This document shows, in pieces, positions 8,921-16,978 of a stretch of 64,000 nt of DNA. Each line of letters starts with the position of its first letter. The first letter of the stretch is position 1. The notes under the pieces were generated by a model. That model had not been told where the DNA came from, ran no database searches, and was given only the letters and a program-made list of their open reading frames with translations. The stretch comes from Albimonas marina. GTDB lineage: Bacteria; Pseudomonadota; Alphaproteobacteria; Rhodobacterales; Rhodobacteraceae. The translations under genes were made by a program, and so were the position numbers. The DNA is taken from positions 248,001 to 312,000 of the forward strand of contig NZ_JARHUC010000002.1 in the NCBI RefSeq assembly GCF_029223255.1, read 5' to 3'.

Positions 8921-9511
8921 ATGCGCCTGCTGATCGTCTATTGCCACCCGGTCGAGGGCAGCTTCGGCTCCGCCGTGCGCGACGCGGTGGTCGAGACCGC
9001 CCGCGCCGGCGGCCACGAGGTGCGCCTGACCGACCTCTACGCCGAGGGGTTCGACCCGGTGATGAGCCGCGAGGAGCGGATCGGCTACCACGAGCCCGGC
9101 GCGAACGAGATCCCCGTCGCGCGCCACCTCGACGACGTGCGCTGGGCCGAGGGGCTGATCTTCGTGCATCCGACCTGGTGGTACGGCCCGCCGGCGATGC
9201 TCAAGGGCTGGCTCGACCGGGTGTTCGTGCCCCACGTGGCCTTCCGCATGCCGACCGAGACCCAGGGCATCCGCCCGGGCCTCGTGAACATCCGCCTGAT
9301 CGGGCAGGTCAGCACGCTGGGCTCGTCGTGGGGACTGTGGCGCCTGATCGGCCAGCCGGGACGGCGGATCATCCTGCGCGGCCTGCGCGCCTGCTGCGCG
9401 CCACGCTGCCGGACCTTCTGGCTGGGCCTGCATTCGATGGACACGGTCCCGGAGGCCCGCAGGACCGCGTTCCTCGCGAAAGTCCGCCGCCGCATCGCCC
9501 GCATCCGCTGA
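8921..9511 (+). CDS. NAD(P)H-dependent oxidoreductase, flavodoxin-like fold
   Basis: A 196-residue protein of the NQO1/MdaB/YwrO type. The N-terminal strand and FMN loop LLIVYCHPVEGSFGSAVRD, the segment RWAEGLIFVHPTWWYGPPA followed by LKGWLDRVF, and the acidic VRLTDLYAEGFDP are all characteristic. These enzymes bind FMN or FAD and reduce quinones or other electrophiles with two electrons. The ATG lies one base after the stop of the DMT transporter, so the two genes form an operon. The length is normal for the family. Confidence 0.85.
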   Translation: MRLLIVYCHPVEGSFGSAVRDAVVETARAGGHEVRLTDLYAEGFDPVMSREERIGYHEPGANEIPVARHLDDVRWAEGLIFVHPTWWYGPPAMLKGWLDRVFVPHVAFRMPTETQGIRPGLVNIRLIGQVSTLGSSWGLWRLIGQPGRRIILRGLRACCAPRCRTFWLGLHSMDTVPEARRTAFLAKVRRRIARIR

Positions 9512-9540
9512 CGCCCGCCGGCGGCGGCTCCATTGTCCCC

Positions 9541-9585
9541 AGGGCGCCTCGGCGCGACGCCGGCGGCCCTCGCGGAGCGCCCGTT
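9541..9585 (+). repeat. Fragment of the long-inverted-repeat element family
   Basis: About 45 bases here match the 5' flank of the full elements at 10794 and 21620: a CGGCGCGACGCC block, then GGCCCTCGC, then GAGCGCC and GTTC. The palindromic part is absent or decayed, leaving only a short GTTCGCGGGCGAG remnant. It lies 30 bp after the stop of a plus-strand gene, the same position and orientation as the complete copies. Confidence 0.55.
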
Positions 9586-9665
9586 CGCGGGCGAGGCAGG
9601 CGCGTCCTCTCCGCTGGACGCCGGGAGCGCCGGCCCCCAAACTCCCCCGAAACCCGGAGCCCCGC

Positions 9666-10052
9666 ATGATCCCCATCACCCCCCCGTCGATCCGCCCGCC
9701 CTTCGCCCGCTACTCCCACGCCGTCGAGGTGACCGCCGGCGCCCGCCTGCTGTTCGCCTCGGGCCAGCTGGGCCTCGCCCCCGACGACACGCTGCCCGAG
9801 GGGGCCGAGGCGCAGGCCGCCCGCTGCTTCGCCAATCTCGCCGAGATCCTGCGCGAGGCGGGCATGACCCCCGCCAACGTCGTCCGCCTGAACGCCTTCG
9901 TCACCGCGCGCGAGCACATGGCCGGCTACATGGCCGCCCGCGACGCCTTCGTGGCGGATCTGCCCACGCCCCCCGCCTCGACCCTGGTCATCGTCTCGGG
10001 CTTCACCCGCCCCGAGTTCCTGGTCGAGGTCGAGATGATCGCCGCGGCCTGA
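9666..10052 (+). CDS. RidA/YER057c/UK114 family protein
   Basis: A 128-residue Rid-superfamily protein. The N-terminal RPPFARYSHAVEV strand, the LLFASGQLGLAPDD loop, the helix EAEAQAARCFANLAEILREA and the C-terminal PEFLVEVEMIAA strand are the family pattern. RidA proteins hydrolyse reactive enamines/imines made by PLP enzymes, as trimers. The catalytic Arg normally found near the C-terminal V-x-R-x(2)-V segment is not evident, as VRLNAFVTAREHMAGY has shifted residues, so this may be a Rid subgroup without deaminase activity. It is followed one base later by recO. Confidence 0.8.
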   Translation: MIPITPPSIRPPFARYSHAVEVTAGARLLFASGQLGLAPDDTLPEGAEAQAARCFANLAEILREAGMTPANVVRLNAFVTAREHMAGYMAARDAFVADLPTPPASTLVIVSGFTRPEFLVEVEMIAAA

Positions 10053-10053
10053 G

Positions 10054-10788
10054 ATGGCCACCGCCTGGCGCGACGAGGGCCTGCTGCTGGCCGTGCGCCG
10101 CCATGGCGAGGGGGCGGCGATCCTCGAGGTGCTGACGGCCGAGCATGGCCGTCACGCCGGCGTCGCTCCCGGCGGCGGCTCGCGCCGCATGGCCCCGGTG
10201 CTGCAGCCGGGCGCCCAGCTCTCGGTCGAGTGGCGCGCGCGGCTGGAGGAGCACATGGGCTCGTGGCGGGTGGAGCCGTCGCGCTCGCGCGCCGCGGCGA
10301 TCATGTCCGACCGCCGGGCGCTGGCCGCGATGGGGTCGATCTCCGCCCTGCTGGTCTCCTTCCTGCCCGAGCGCGAGCCCCATGCCGCGCTCTACGCCCG
10401 CACGATCCAGCTCGTCGACGCGCTGGGCACGGACCCGGACTGGCCGGCGCTCTACGCGCTGTGGGAGCTGGCGCTCCTGGGCGAGCTCGGCTTCGGCCTG
10501 GACCTGTCGAGCTGCGCGGCCACCGGCGCCTCGGGCCCGAACGCCGATCTCGCCTGGATCAGCCCGCGCACCGGCCGCGCCGTCAGCCGGGAGGCCGGCG
10601 GCCCCTGGTCCGACCGGCTTCTGCCGATGCCGCGCCTGTTTCTGGGCGACCCGCGCCACGACGAGGCCGACATCGCCCGCGCGCTGCGCGCCACCGGCCA
10701 TTTCTGGGAGGCTCAGGTCGCCCCCGCCTTCAACCGCCGCGCCCCGCCCGAGGCCCGCGCCCGCCTCGTCGCCCTGTTCCGCCCCTGA
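10054..10788 (+). CDS. recO: DNA repair protein RecO
   Basis: A 244-residue RecO. The N-terminal OB-fold begins WRDEGLLLAVRRHGEGAAIL and the helical domain contains LYALWELALLGELGFGLDLS and RLLPMPRLFL. RecO anneals SSB-coated strands and loads RecA together with RecR. Only one cysteine is present (LSSCAATG), so the four-Cys zinc finger of the enterobacterial protein is lost, as is common in Alphaproteobacteria. It starts one base after the RidA stop, so the two genes are coupled. The first long-inverted-repeat element begins six bases after its stop. Confidence 0.9.
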   Translation: MATAWRDEGLLLAVRRHGEGAAILEVLTAEHGRHAGVAPGGGSRRMAPVLQPGAQLSVEWRARLEEHMGSWRVEPSRSRAAAIMSDRRALAAMGSISALLVSFLPEREPHAALYARTIQLVDALGTDPDWPALYALWELALLGELGFGLDLSSCAATGASGPNADLAWISPRTGRAVSREAGGPWSDRLLPMPRLFLGDPRHDEADIARALRATGHFWEAQVAPAFNRRAPPEARARLVALFRP

Positions 10789-10793
10789 GCTCC

Positions 10794-11010
10794 AGGCGCC
10801 CCGGCGCGACGCCTGCGGCCCTCGCAAAGCGCCTGTTCTCCGGAGCCGTCTCTCGCGGATGCCGGAAAGAGCGACTCGGTCCCCGGGGTCAAGGATCGCG
10901 TAGCGACCGGCGAAGCCGGCTTGTCCTTGACCCCGGGGACCGAGTCGCTCAGGCATCCATCAGCGAGAGACGGGTCCGGAGAACAGGCGCGGGCCCTGTT
11001 CTTTGGTGAG
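10794..11010 (+). repeat. Long-inverted-repeat element, full copy 1
   Basis: Bases 10829-10844 (GCGCCTGTTCTCCGGA) are the exact reverse complement of 10975-10990. Inside them GTCTCTCGC (10848-10856) pairs with 10963-10971, and a 26-bp arm at 10870-10895 pairs perfectly with 10924-10949. The apex contains the mini-hairpin CCGGCGAAGCCGG. The palindrome is preceded by a CGGCGCGACGCC block and followed by CTGTTCTTTGGTGAG, both shared with the copy at 21620. It directly follows recO and lies about 200 bp before the next gene. It could act as an RNA hairpin at the 3' end of recO or be a non-autonomous mobile repeat. Confidence 0.8.
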
Positions 11011-11212
11011 TCAGGAGCCCGCCGGAGGCTCCCCCCTCCGAAATCGAGGCACGCCCCCCGCACCAGGCCCAAGCCCGCCCGCAGGGCGCCTCCGTCCCTC
11101 GCGTCCCGCCCCTCTCCGGCCGCTCGCGGCCTGCAAAGCGTCGTCCCGGCTCTCGCAACCCGTCGCGCTCCGGTCTAGGTGTGTCGCGCAGCCCCCCGAC
11201 CGTGGAGCCGAC

Positions 11213-13252
11213 ATGACCGACGCCCCCGACCCGCTCGTGATCTTCACCCCCTCCGGCCGCCGCGGCCGGTTCCCGGCCGGCACGCCGGTGCTGACCGCCG
11301 CGCGCCAGCTGGGGGTCGATCTCGATTCGGTCTGCGGCGGGCGGGGCATCTGCTCGCGCTGCCAGATCACGCCCAGCTTCGGCGAGTTCTCCAAGCACGG
11401 CGTCGTCTCGCGCCCCGAGGCCCTGTCCGAGTGGAACAAGGTCGAGCAGCGCTACAAGGACAAGCGCGGCCTGATCGACGGCCGCCGGCTGGGCTGCCAG
11501 GCGACGATCCAGGGCGACGTGGTGATCGACGTGCCGCCCGAGTCCCAGGTCCACCGCCAGATCGTGCGCAAGCGCGCCGAGGCGCGCGACATCGTGCTCG
11601 ACCCCGCCGTGCGCCTGCATTTCGTCGAGGTGGTCGAGCCCGACATGCACCAGCCCTCCGGCGATCTCGAGCGGCTGCGCGACGCGCTCGCCCAGCAGTG
11701 GGGGGTGGAGGGGGCCACCGCCTCGCTGGGCCTGCTCAAGCGCCTGCAGAAGACGCTGCGCGAGGGCGAGTGGAAAGCGACCGTCGCGGTCCACACGCCG
11801 GCCGAGGGCGCGGCGCCGCGGATCCTCGAGGTCTGGCCGGGGCTGCGCGAGAAACCGGTCTGGGGGGCGGCCATCGACCTCGGCTCAACCACCATCGCCT
11901 GCCACCTGGCGGACCTGCACACCGGCGAGGTCCGCGCCTCGGGCGGGGTGATGAACCCCCAGATCCGCTTCGGCGAGGATCTGATGAGCCGGGTCAGCTA
12001 CTCGATGATGAACCCGGGCGGGGCGGAGGAGATGACGCTCGAGGTGCGCCGCGCCCTCGCCGCGCTGCTCGCCGAGACCGCGCAGGAGGCCGGGGCCGAG
12101 CCCGCCGACATCCTCGAGACGGTGATCGTGTGCAACCCGGTGATGCATCACCTGGTGCTGGGGGTCGATCCGGTGGAGCTGGGCTGGGCGCCCTTCGCGC
12201 TGGCGACCTCGGACGCGGTGAGCTGCTCGGCCGCCGAGCTTTCGCTGAACGTCCACCCCGACGCGCAGGTCTACCTGCTGCCCTGCATCGCGGGCCACGT
12301 GGGCGCGGACGCCGCCGCGGTGGCGCTGTCGGAGTCGCCCCAGACCTCCGACGACCTGGTGCTGATCGTCGACGTGGGCACCAACGCCGAGATCCAGCTG
12401 GGCGACAAGCGGCGGGTGCTGGCCTGCTCCTCCCCCACCGGGCCCGCCTTCGAGGGGGCGCAGATCTCCTCGGGCCAGCGGGCGGCGCCGGGGGCGGTGG
12501 AGCGGGTGCGCATCGACCCGGAGACGAAGGAGCCGCGCTTCCGCGTCATCGGGCAGGAGGCCTGGTCGGACGAGGCGGAGTTCGACGCGAGCCGGATCAC
12601 CGGCATCTGCGGCTCCGGCATCATCGAGGTGATCGCAGAGATGCGCCTCGCGGGGATCATCGACGAGGACGGGGTGATCGGCTCGGCCGAGCAGACAGGC
12701 TCTGCGCGCTGCGTCGCCGACGGGCGGACCCACGCCTACGTGCTGCACGACGGGCGGGAGGACGGGGGCCCGCTGGTCTCGGTCACCCAGAACGACGTGC
12801 GCGCGATCCAGCTCGCCAAGGCGGCGCTGACCGCGGGGGCGCAGCTGCTGATGGACCGCATGGAGGTCGAGACGGTGGACCGCGTGGTGCTGGCCGGCGC
12901 CTTCGGCGCGCATATCAGCCCGCTGCACGCGCTGGTGCTGGGGATGATCCCCGACTGCGCGGTGGACAAGGTCACCTCCGCCGGCAATGCCGCGGGCACC
13001 GGCGCGCGCATCGCGCTTCTGAACCGCGGCGCGCGGCGGGAGATCGAGCAGGTGGTGCGCCGGATCGAGAAGATCGAGACGGCCATCGAGCCCCGCTTCC
13101 AGGAGCATTTCGTGGGTGCCATGGCGATCCCCCACAAGAGCGCGCCCTACCCGGAGCTCGGCAAGGTCGCAACCCTGCCCGCCGTCTCCTACGGCGGCTC
13201 GGGCGGCGGCGGCGGCGACGCGGGCGGGCGCCGGCGGCGTCGGCGGGGCTGA
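11213..13252 (+). CDS. ASKHA-domain [2Fe-2S] protein, RACo/RamA-like corrinoid-activation type (DUF4445)
   Basis: A 679-residue protein. The N-terminal plant-type ferredoxin domain has C41-x5-C47-x2-C50 (CGGRGICSRC) and a fourth Cys in RRLGCQ. A middle region leads to the ASKHA ATPase-like domain starting at WGAAIDLGSTTIACHLADL, with VIVCNPVMHHLVLGVD, LIVDVGTNAEIQLGD and ITGICGSGIIEVIAEM. The tail is Gly/Arg-rich. Relatives reduce inactive Co(II) corrinoid proteins in methyl transfer (RACo, RamA). No corrinoid protein or methyltransferase is next to it, so the partner must be elsewhere. The start at 11213 gives the ferredoxin domain at the usual distance; longer upstream sequence is repeat-rich. 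Confidence 0.85.
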   Translation: MTDAPDPLVIFTPSGRRGRFPAGTPVLTAARQLGVDLDSVCGGRGICSRCQITPSFGEFSKHGVVSRPEALSEWNKVEQRYKDKRGLIDGRRLGCQATIQGDVVIDVPPESQVHRQIVRKRAEARDIVLDPAVRLHFVEVVEPDMHQPSGDLERLRDALAQQWGVEGATASLGLLKRLQKTLREGEWKATVAVHTPAEGAAPRILEVWPGLREKPVWGAAIDLGSTTIACHLADLHTGEVRASGGVMNPQIRFGEDLMSRVSYSMMNPGGAEEMTLEVRRALAALLAETAQEAGAEPADILETVIVCNPVMHHLVLGVDPVELGWAPFALATSDAVSCSAAELSLNVHPDAQVYLLPCIAGHVGADAAAVALSESPQTSDDLVLIVDVGTNAEIQLGDKRRVLACSSPTGPAFEGAQISSGQRAAPGAVERVRIDPETKEPRFRVIGQEAWSDEAEFDASRITGICGSGIIEVIAEMRLAGIIDEDGVIGSAEQTGSARCVADGRTHAYVLHDGREDGGPLVSVTQNDVRAIQLAKAALTAGAQLLMDRMEVETVDRVVLAGAFGAHISPLHALVLGMIPDCAVDKVTSAGNAAGTGARIALLNRGARREIEQVVRRIEKIETAIEPRFQEHFVGAMAIPHKSAPYPELGKVATLPAVSYGGSGGGGGDAGGRRRRRRG

Positions 13253-13457
13253 GCGGGGGCAGGCGGCTTTCGCTGGGCCGAGCCTCCGGTCTCCGCCCCG
13301 CGGCGAGCGACAGGCCGGCGGCATAGGCTCGGCCCTCCGCGGTCGCCAGCGGCGGGGAGCGGGTCGAGGCCGTCCGTGTCCGCAGGCGGCCTCTTCCGGC
13401 CGCGGCAGGGCCCGCTTTCGGCCGCGAAGGGCCTCGGATCGGGGCGGTCGCGTGGCG

Positions 13458-13533
13458 AAGGGTTGCGCAGGGGCCGCACACGGGCTTGCGCAGGCCCGTG
13501 TTGTTGAATTCGCAAGGCCCCTGCCCCACCCTT
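13458..13533. other. Candidate structured RNA: three stacked stems upstream of a binding-protein gene
   Basis: Three nested complementary pairs are visible. AAGGGT (13458-13463) pairs with ACCCTT (13528-13533). GCAGGGGCC (13467-13475) pairs with GGCCCCTGC (13516-13524). ACACGGGC (13478-13485) pairs with GCCCGTGT (13494-13501), closing an eight-base loop. A 3x3 internal loop separates the outer two stems and a 14-base bulge (13502-13515) sits before the third. The structure ends 100 bp before the start of the gene at 13634 and would be in its leader. I match it to no known riboswitch. The rest of the 13253-13633 spacer shows no gene. Confidence 0.5.
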
Positions 13534-13633
13534 TCAGCCCTGCGGCGCTCCCCGTCTTTCGGGCGGGGGCGGGCGCGGACCTTCGGCCGGGGCGCCCGCC
13601 CCCGCCGCGCTTCACCTGGCCGGAGCCGCGCCC

Positions 13634-15322
13634 ATGCCCGACGATCCCGTCCCGTCCACCGGCCGTTCCTCGGCTCCGGGCCGCTCCGGCGACGCGCCGC
13701 ACCCCGCGCTGCCTGCCTGGGCGGCGGAGGCGAGGGCCGGGCGCATGGACCGGCGGGAGTTCCTGGGGCTGGCCACCGCGCTGGGCGCCACGGCCGCCGC
13801 GGCGCACGGGATGCTGGGGCTGGGCGCGCCCGCCGCGCGGGCGCAGACGGCGACGCCGGGCGGGGTGATGCGCTGCCAGATGAAGGTGCGCCCCGTGCGC
13901 GACCCCCGCGCCTTCGACGGGGCCGAGATGGGCAACGTCGCGCGCGGCGTGGTCGAGCCGCTGGTGCGCTACACCGCCGACTTCGTGTTCGAGCCGTGGC
14001 TGCTGCGGAGCTGGGAGGTCTCGGACGACGCGCGCAGCTACCTGCTGCATGTGCGCAAGGGCGTGACCTGGTCGAACGGCGATCCGTTCGACGCAGCCGA
14101 CGTGGTCTTCAACCTCGAGCGCTGGTGCGACATGGGGGCGCCGGGGAACTCGATGGCCTCGCGGATGGCCGCGCTGATCGACCCCGAGACGGGGCGCGCC
14201 GCCGAGGGCGCGATCGAGACGGTGGACGACCACACCGTGCGCCTGACCCTGCGCAAGGGCGACGTGACGGTGATCCCGGGCTTCGCCGACTATCCCGCCC
14301 TGATCGTGCATCGCGGCTTCGAGGCGGCGGGCGGCGACCTATCGGCCGCGCCCGTCGGCACCGGGCCCTACCGGCTGGAGGGGATCGAGCCCGGCGTCTC
14401 CGCCACGCTGGTCAAGCGGGGCGAGTGGTGGGGCGGGGACGTGGCGCTGGAGCGGATCGAGTATCACGACCTCGGCCCCGACCCGCGGGCCTGGGCCGCC
14501 GCCCTGCGGGAGGGGCGGATCGAGATGGTCCACGAGTCGACGGGGGAGTTCATCGACCTCTTCGACGCGCTGGAGCTGAAGAAGTGGGAGACGCCCTCGG
14601 CCGCCACCATAGCCTGCCGCATGAACGTGACGGCCGAGGTGGACGGGCGCGCGCCCTATGCGGATGCGCGGGTGCGCCGGGCGATCCAGTCGGCGGTGGA
14701 CAACGACGTGGTGCTGGAGCTGGGCTACGCGAGCCACGGCCGCCCGGCCGAGAACCACCACGTCGGCCCCATGCACCCCGAGTACTTCCCCCTGCCCCCG
14801 CGCCGCCCCGACCGCGACGCCGCCCGCGCCCTGCTGGAGGAGGCGGGGATGGCGGATTACGAGCACGAGCTGATCTCGATCGACGACGACTGGCGCCGGG
14901 CGACGGCGGACGCGGTGGCGGCCCAGCTTCGCGACGCGGGCATCCGCGTGCGGCGCACGCTGATGACGGGGGCGGACTACTGGGCGGCCTGGACCCGTTT
15001 CCCCTTCGCCGCGACCGACTGGAACATGCGCCCGCTGGGCGTGCAGGTGCTGGCGCTGGCCTATCGCTCGGGCGCCGCGTGGAACGAGACCGGCTGGTCG
15101 GATCCGGAGTTCGACGCCCTGCTCGACCAGGCGCTCGCCCTGCCCGACCCTGAGCGGCGGCGCGAGCTGATGGAGGAGATCGAGCGGCGCCTGCAGGAGG
15201 CGGCGGTGATCGTGCAGCCCTACTGGCGCACGCTCGCCCGCCACGCCTCGCCCGCCGCGCAGGGCGTGGGGATGCACCCGATGCTGGAGCATCACCACGA
15301 CCTGTGGTCGCTGGACCATTGA
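13634..15322 (+). CDS. ABC transporter substrate-binding protein (family 5, peptide/nickel type), Tat-exported
   Basis: A 562-residue periplasmic binding protein of the DppA/OppA family. A long n-region precedes a twin-arginine signal, [18 protein letters not shown] (from residue 38), with likely cleavage after AARA at 70. Mature landmarks include [52 protein letters not shown] and a typical C-terminal lobe. The signal indicates that the protein folds in the cytoplasm before export. No permease or ATPase gene is adjacent, so this is an orphan binding protein whose transporter must be elsewhere. The leader carries a strong hairpin. Confidence 0.85.
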   Translation: MPDDPVPSTGRSSAPGRSGDAPHPALPAWAAEARAGRMDRREFLGLATALGATAAAAHGMLGLGAPAARAQTATPGGVMRCQMKVRPVRDPRAFDGAEMGNVARGVVEPLVRYTADFVFEPWLLRSWEVSDDARSYLLHVRKGVTWSNGDPFDAADVVFNLERWCDMGAPGNSMASRMAALIDPETGRAAEGAIETVDDHTVRLTLRKGDVTVIPGFADYPALIVHRGFEAAGGDLSAAPVGTGPYRLEGIEPGVSATLVKRGEWWGGDVALERIEYHDLGPDPRAWAAALREGRIEMVHESTGEFIDLFDALELKKWETPSAATIACRMNVTAEVDGRAPYADARVRRAIQSAVDNDVVLELGYASHGRPAENHHVGPMHPEYFPLPPRRPDRDAARALLEEAGMADYEHELISIDDDWRRATADAVAAQLRDAGIRVRRTLMTGADYWAAWTRFPFAATDWNMRPLGVQVLALAYRSGAAWNETGWSDPEFDALLDQALALPDPERRRELMEEIERRLQEAAVIVQPYWRTLARHASPAAQGVGMHPMLEHHHDLWSLDH

Positions 15323-15426
15323 CGCGCGCGGGAGGGGGCGGTCGGGTCGGGCCCTGTCCGGGGCCCCGAAACGAAGCCGGCCTCCCGCCCGCGCTGCGAC
15401 CGCGGAGGGGAGGCCGGAGAATGTGC

Positions 15427-15459
15427 GGCCCGTCGCCAAAGGGTCTGAAGCGACGGGCC
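15427..15459. terminator. Hairpin downstream of the small minus-strand gene
   Basis: A perfect 10-bp stem, GGCCCGTCGC (15427-15436) with GCGACGGGCC (15450-15459), encloses a 13-base loop. It lies 34 bp past the stop of the small minus-strand gene and about 100 bp past the plus-strand binding-protein gene. No T-run follows on either strand, so it may be a 3' stabilising hairpin or a weak bidirectional terminator. Confidence 0.5.
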
Positions 15460-15493
15460 TGTGTCTTGGCGGCCTAGGCCGCGTCCGACGGGG

Positions 15494-15586
15494 TCACCCG
15501 ACGATGAGCATCGCCATGGCGACCAGCGTCATCACAGGCCCGGCGATCGCGCCGAGACTGAGGATAAGCGCTTCGATCTTCTCCAT
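15494..15586 (-). CDS. Putative small hydrophobic membrane protein (30 residues)
   Basis: An ATG at 15586 is preceded by GAAGAGGGTGTC, a good Shine-Dalgarno at normal distance, and is followed by 30 codons and TGA. The product begins MEKIEALILSLGAIAG and continues with a Met/Val/Leu-rich stretch to the end. That gives a charged N-terminus and a single membrane helix of about 22 residues, the classic form of a bacterial small membrane protein. The upstream 100 bp is clearly AT-richer than its surroundings; a possible promoter (TTGCAT, 17 bases, TGTTTA on the minus strand, near 15690-15720) lies just after the terminator of the alcohol dehydrogenase gene. I do not recognise a family. Confidence 0.5.
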   Translation of the reverse strand: MEKIEALILSLGAIAGPVMTLVAMAMLIVG

Positions 15587-15723
15587 GACACCCTCTTCTT
15601 CGTGAACCTTAGCATTCCATCTAGTGGAGCGGCCCCCGGCGTCAAACGCCCGCCACCCTTTCGGCGCCGGCAGGGTGCGTCAGGTAAACATCAACACATT
15701 GTTTCAGATGCAAATTGTCTTCC

Positions 15724-15757
15724 GAAAAAAATTTGCGCGGCCGTGTCGGCCGCGCAA
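15724..15757 (-). terminator. Rho-independent terminator of the alcohol dehydrogenase gene
   Basis: Read on the minus strand, a perfect 10-bp stem TTGCGCGGCC / GGCCGCGCAA with the loop GACAC is followed by ATTTTTTTC. It lies 60 bp after the stop of the dehydrogenase gene and is the clearest intrinsic terminator of this part of the window. Confidence 0.85.
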
Positions 15758-15816
15758 CGTTCGGTTTCCAAAGACGTTTTTCGAACTCGCGCGGGCGCTG
15801 AACCCGCGCGCGCCGG

Positions 15817-16878
15817 TCAATCCTCGGTGGTGAGGACGACGCGTCCGACGATGTTGCCCTCGGCCAGGTCGACGACGGTGTCGTAGGCCTTTTCCAGCGG
15901 GCGGACGGTGATCGGAACCGACTTCACCTTCTTGGCCTTCACCAGCTCCATCAGCTCCTTGAGGTCGTTGCACGAGCCGACGTAGGAGCCGCGGACGGTC
16001 AGCGACAGCTGCGGCAGCTTGGGCAGCGGGGCCTTGAAGGTGCCGCCGTGCAGGCCGACGATCACGTAACGGCCGGTCTTGACCAGGCCGTTGAAGCCCA
16101 GCTGCGCCGTCGCCTCCATGCCCACGGTGTCGAGCACCGCAAGCAGCTTGCCCTGCGACTTCTGCTGCAGCGCCTTCAGCGCGTCGGCCTCCTCGCGCAC
16201 GTCGATGGTCTCGTCCGCGCCCATGTCGACGGCGGCGGCGAGCTTCTCCTGCCCCATGTCGACCGAGATCACGTTCTTGAAGCCCATCGCCTTGGCGATG
16301 GTGACCGCCGCGAGGCCGAGGCCGCCCGCGCCCATGATCGCCAGCCACTCGTCGTCATGGATCGGCAGCAGCTTCTTGAGCGCGGTGTAGACCGTCACGC
16401 CCGAGCAGGCGTAGGGGGCGGCGATGGTCGGATCGACGTCGCCGATGTCGACCAGGAACTTCGCGTCGGGCACGATCACGTGGGTCGAGAAGCCGCCCGG
16501 ACGCACGACGCCGAGCGCCTGCATCTTCTGGCAGTCGTTCTCGCGCTCCTCGAGGCAGGCGCGGCACTCGCCGCAGCCGATCCAGGGGTGCACCAGCATG
16601 GTCTGGCCGATCGGCGGGTTCTCGACGTCGGGGCCGGCCGCGATCACCTCGCCCAGGATCTCGTGACCCAGGGTGTGGGGCAGCTTCATGCCGCGGTCTT
16701 CCATGCGGAACTTCTGGCCGTCGCCGTAGTCGAAGTAGCCCTCCCAGATGTGCACGTCGGAGTGGCACACGCCCGAGCGACGCACGCGGACCAGAACCTC
16801 CTTGCCCGTGGGCGTGGGGTCTTCGCGCTCGATCATCTCGAAGGGCTTGTGCCACTCGACCACGCAATAGCTTTTCAT
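15817..16878 (-). CDS. Zinc-dependent alcohol dehydrogenase (MDR superfamily)
   Basis: A 353-residue medium-chain dehydrogenase. The catalytic zinc site has Cys38 (SGVCHSDVH), His72-Glu73 (TLGHEILG) and a later Cys158 (APYACSG). The structural zinc site is Cys102, 105, 108 and 116 (GCGECRACLEERENDC). The Rossmann loop GAGGLG is at 183-188 and Asp207 at the end of strand 2 favours NAD over NADP. It oxidises alcohols or reduces aldehydes in the cytoplasm. The SDR gene 100 bp upstream on the same strand probably belongs to the same transcript, and a strong terminator follows. Confidence 0.9.
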   Translation of the reverse strand: MKSYCVVEWHKPFEMIEREDPTPTGKEVLVRVRRSGVCHSDVHIWEGYFDYGDGQKFRMEDRGMKLPHTLGHEILGEVIAAGPDVENPPIGQTMLVHPWIGCGECRACLEERENDCQKMQALGVVRPGGFSTHVIVPDAKFLVDIGDVDPTIAAPYACSGVTVYTALKKLLPIHDDEWLAIMGAGGLGLAAVTIAKAMGFKNVISVDMGQEKLAAAVDMGADETIDVREEADALKALQQKSQGKLLAVLDTVGMEATAQLGFNGLVKTGRYVIVGLHGGTFKAPLPKLPQLSLTVRGSYVGSCNDLKELMELVKAKKVKSVPITVRPLEKAYDTVVDLAEGNIVGRVVLTTED

Positions 16879-16978
16879 GTCGTCTCCTCCCGTGTGGCGG
16901 GCCGCGCAGAGCCGCGGCGGCCCGAAATCGTCGGGCCGCGCACGGCCCGGTCGTCGGCCGGCCCCGCGGGGCCGGGAT

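Noticed and set aside
11003-11212. A 70-codon N-terminal extension of the RACo-like protein
   Set aside because: The extension translates spacer and repeat flank and lacks similarity to ferredoxin domains; the ATG at 11213 puts the Cys cluster at the usual distance.
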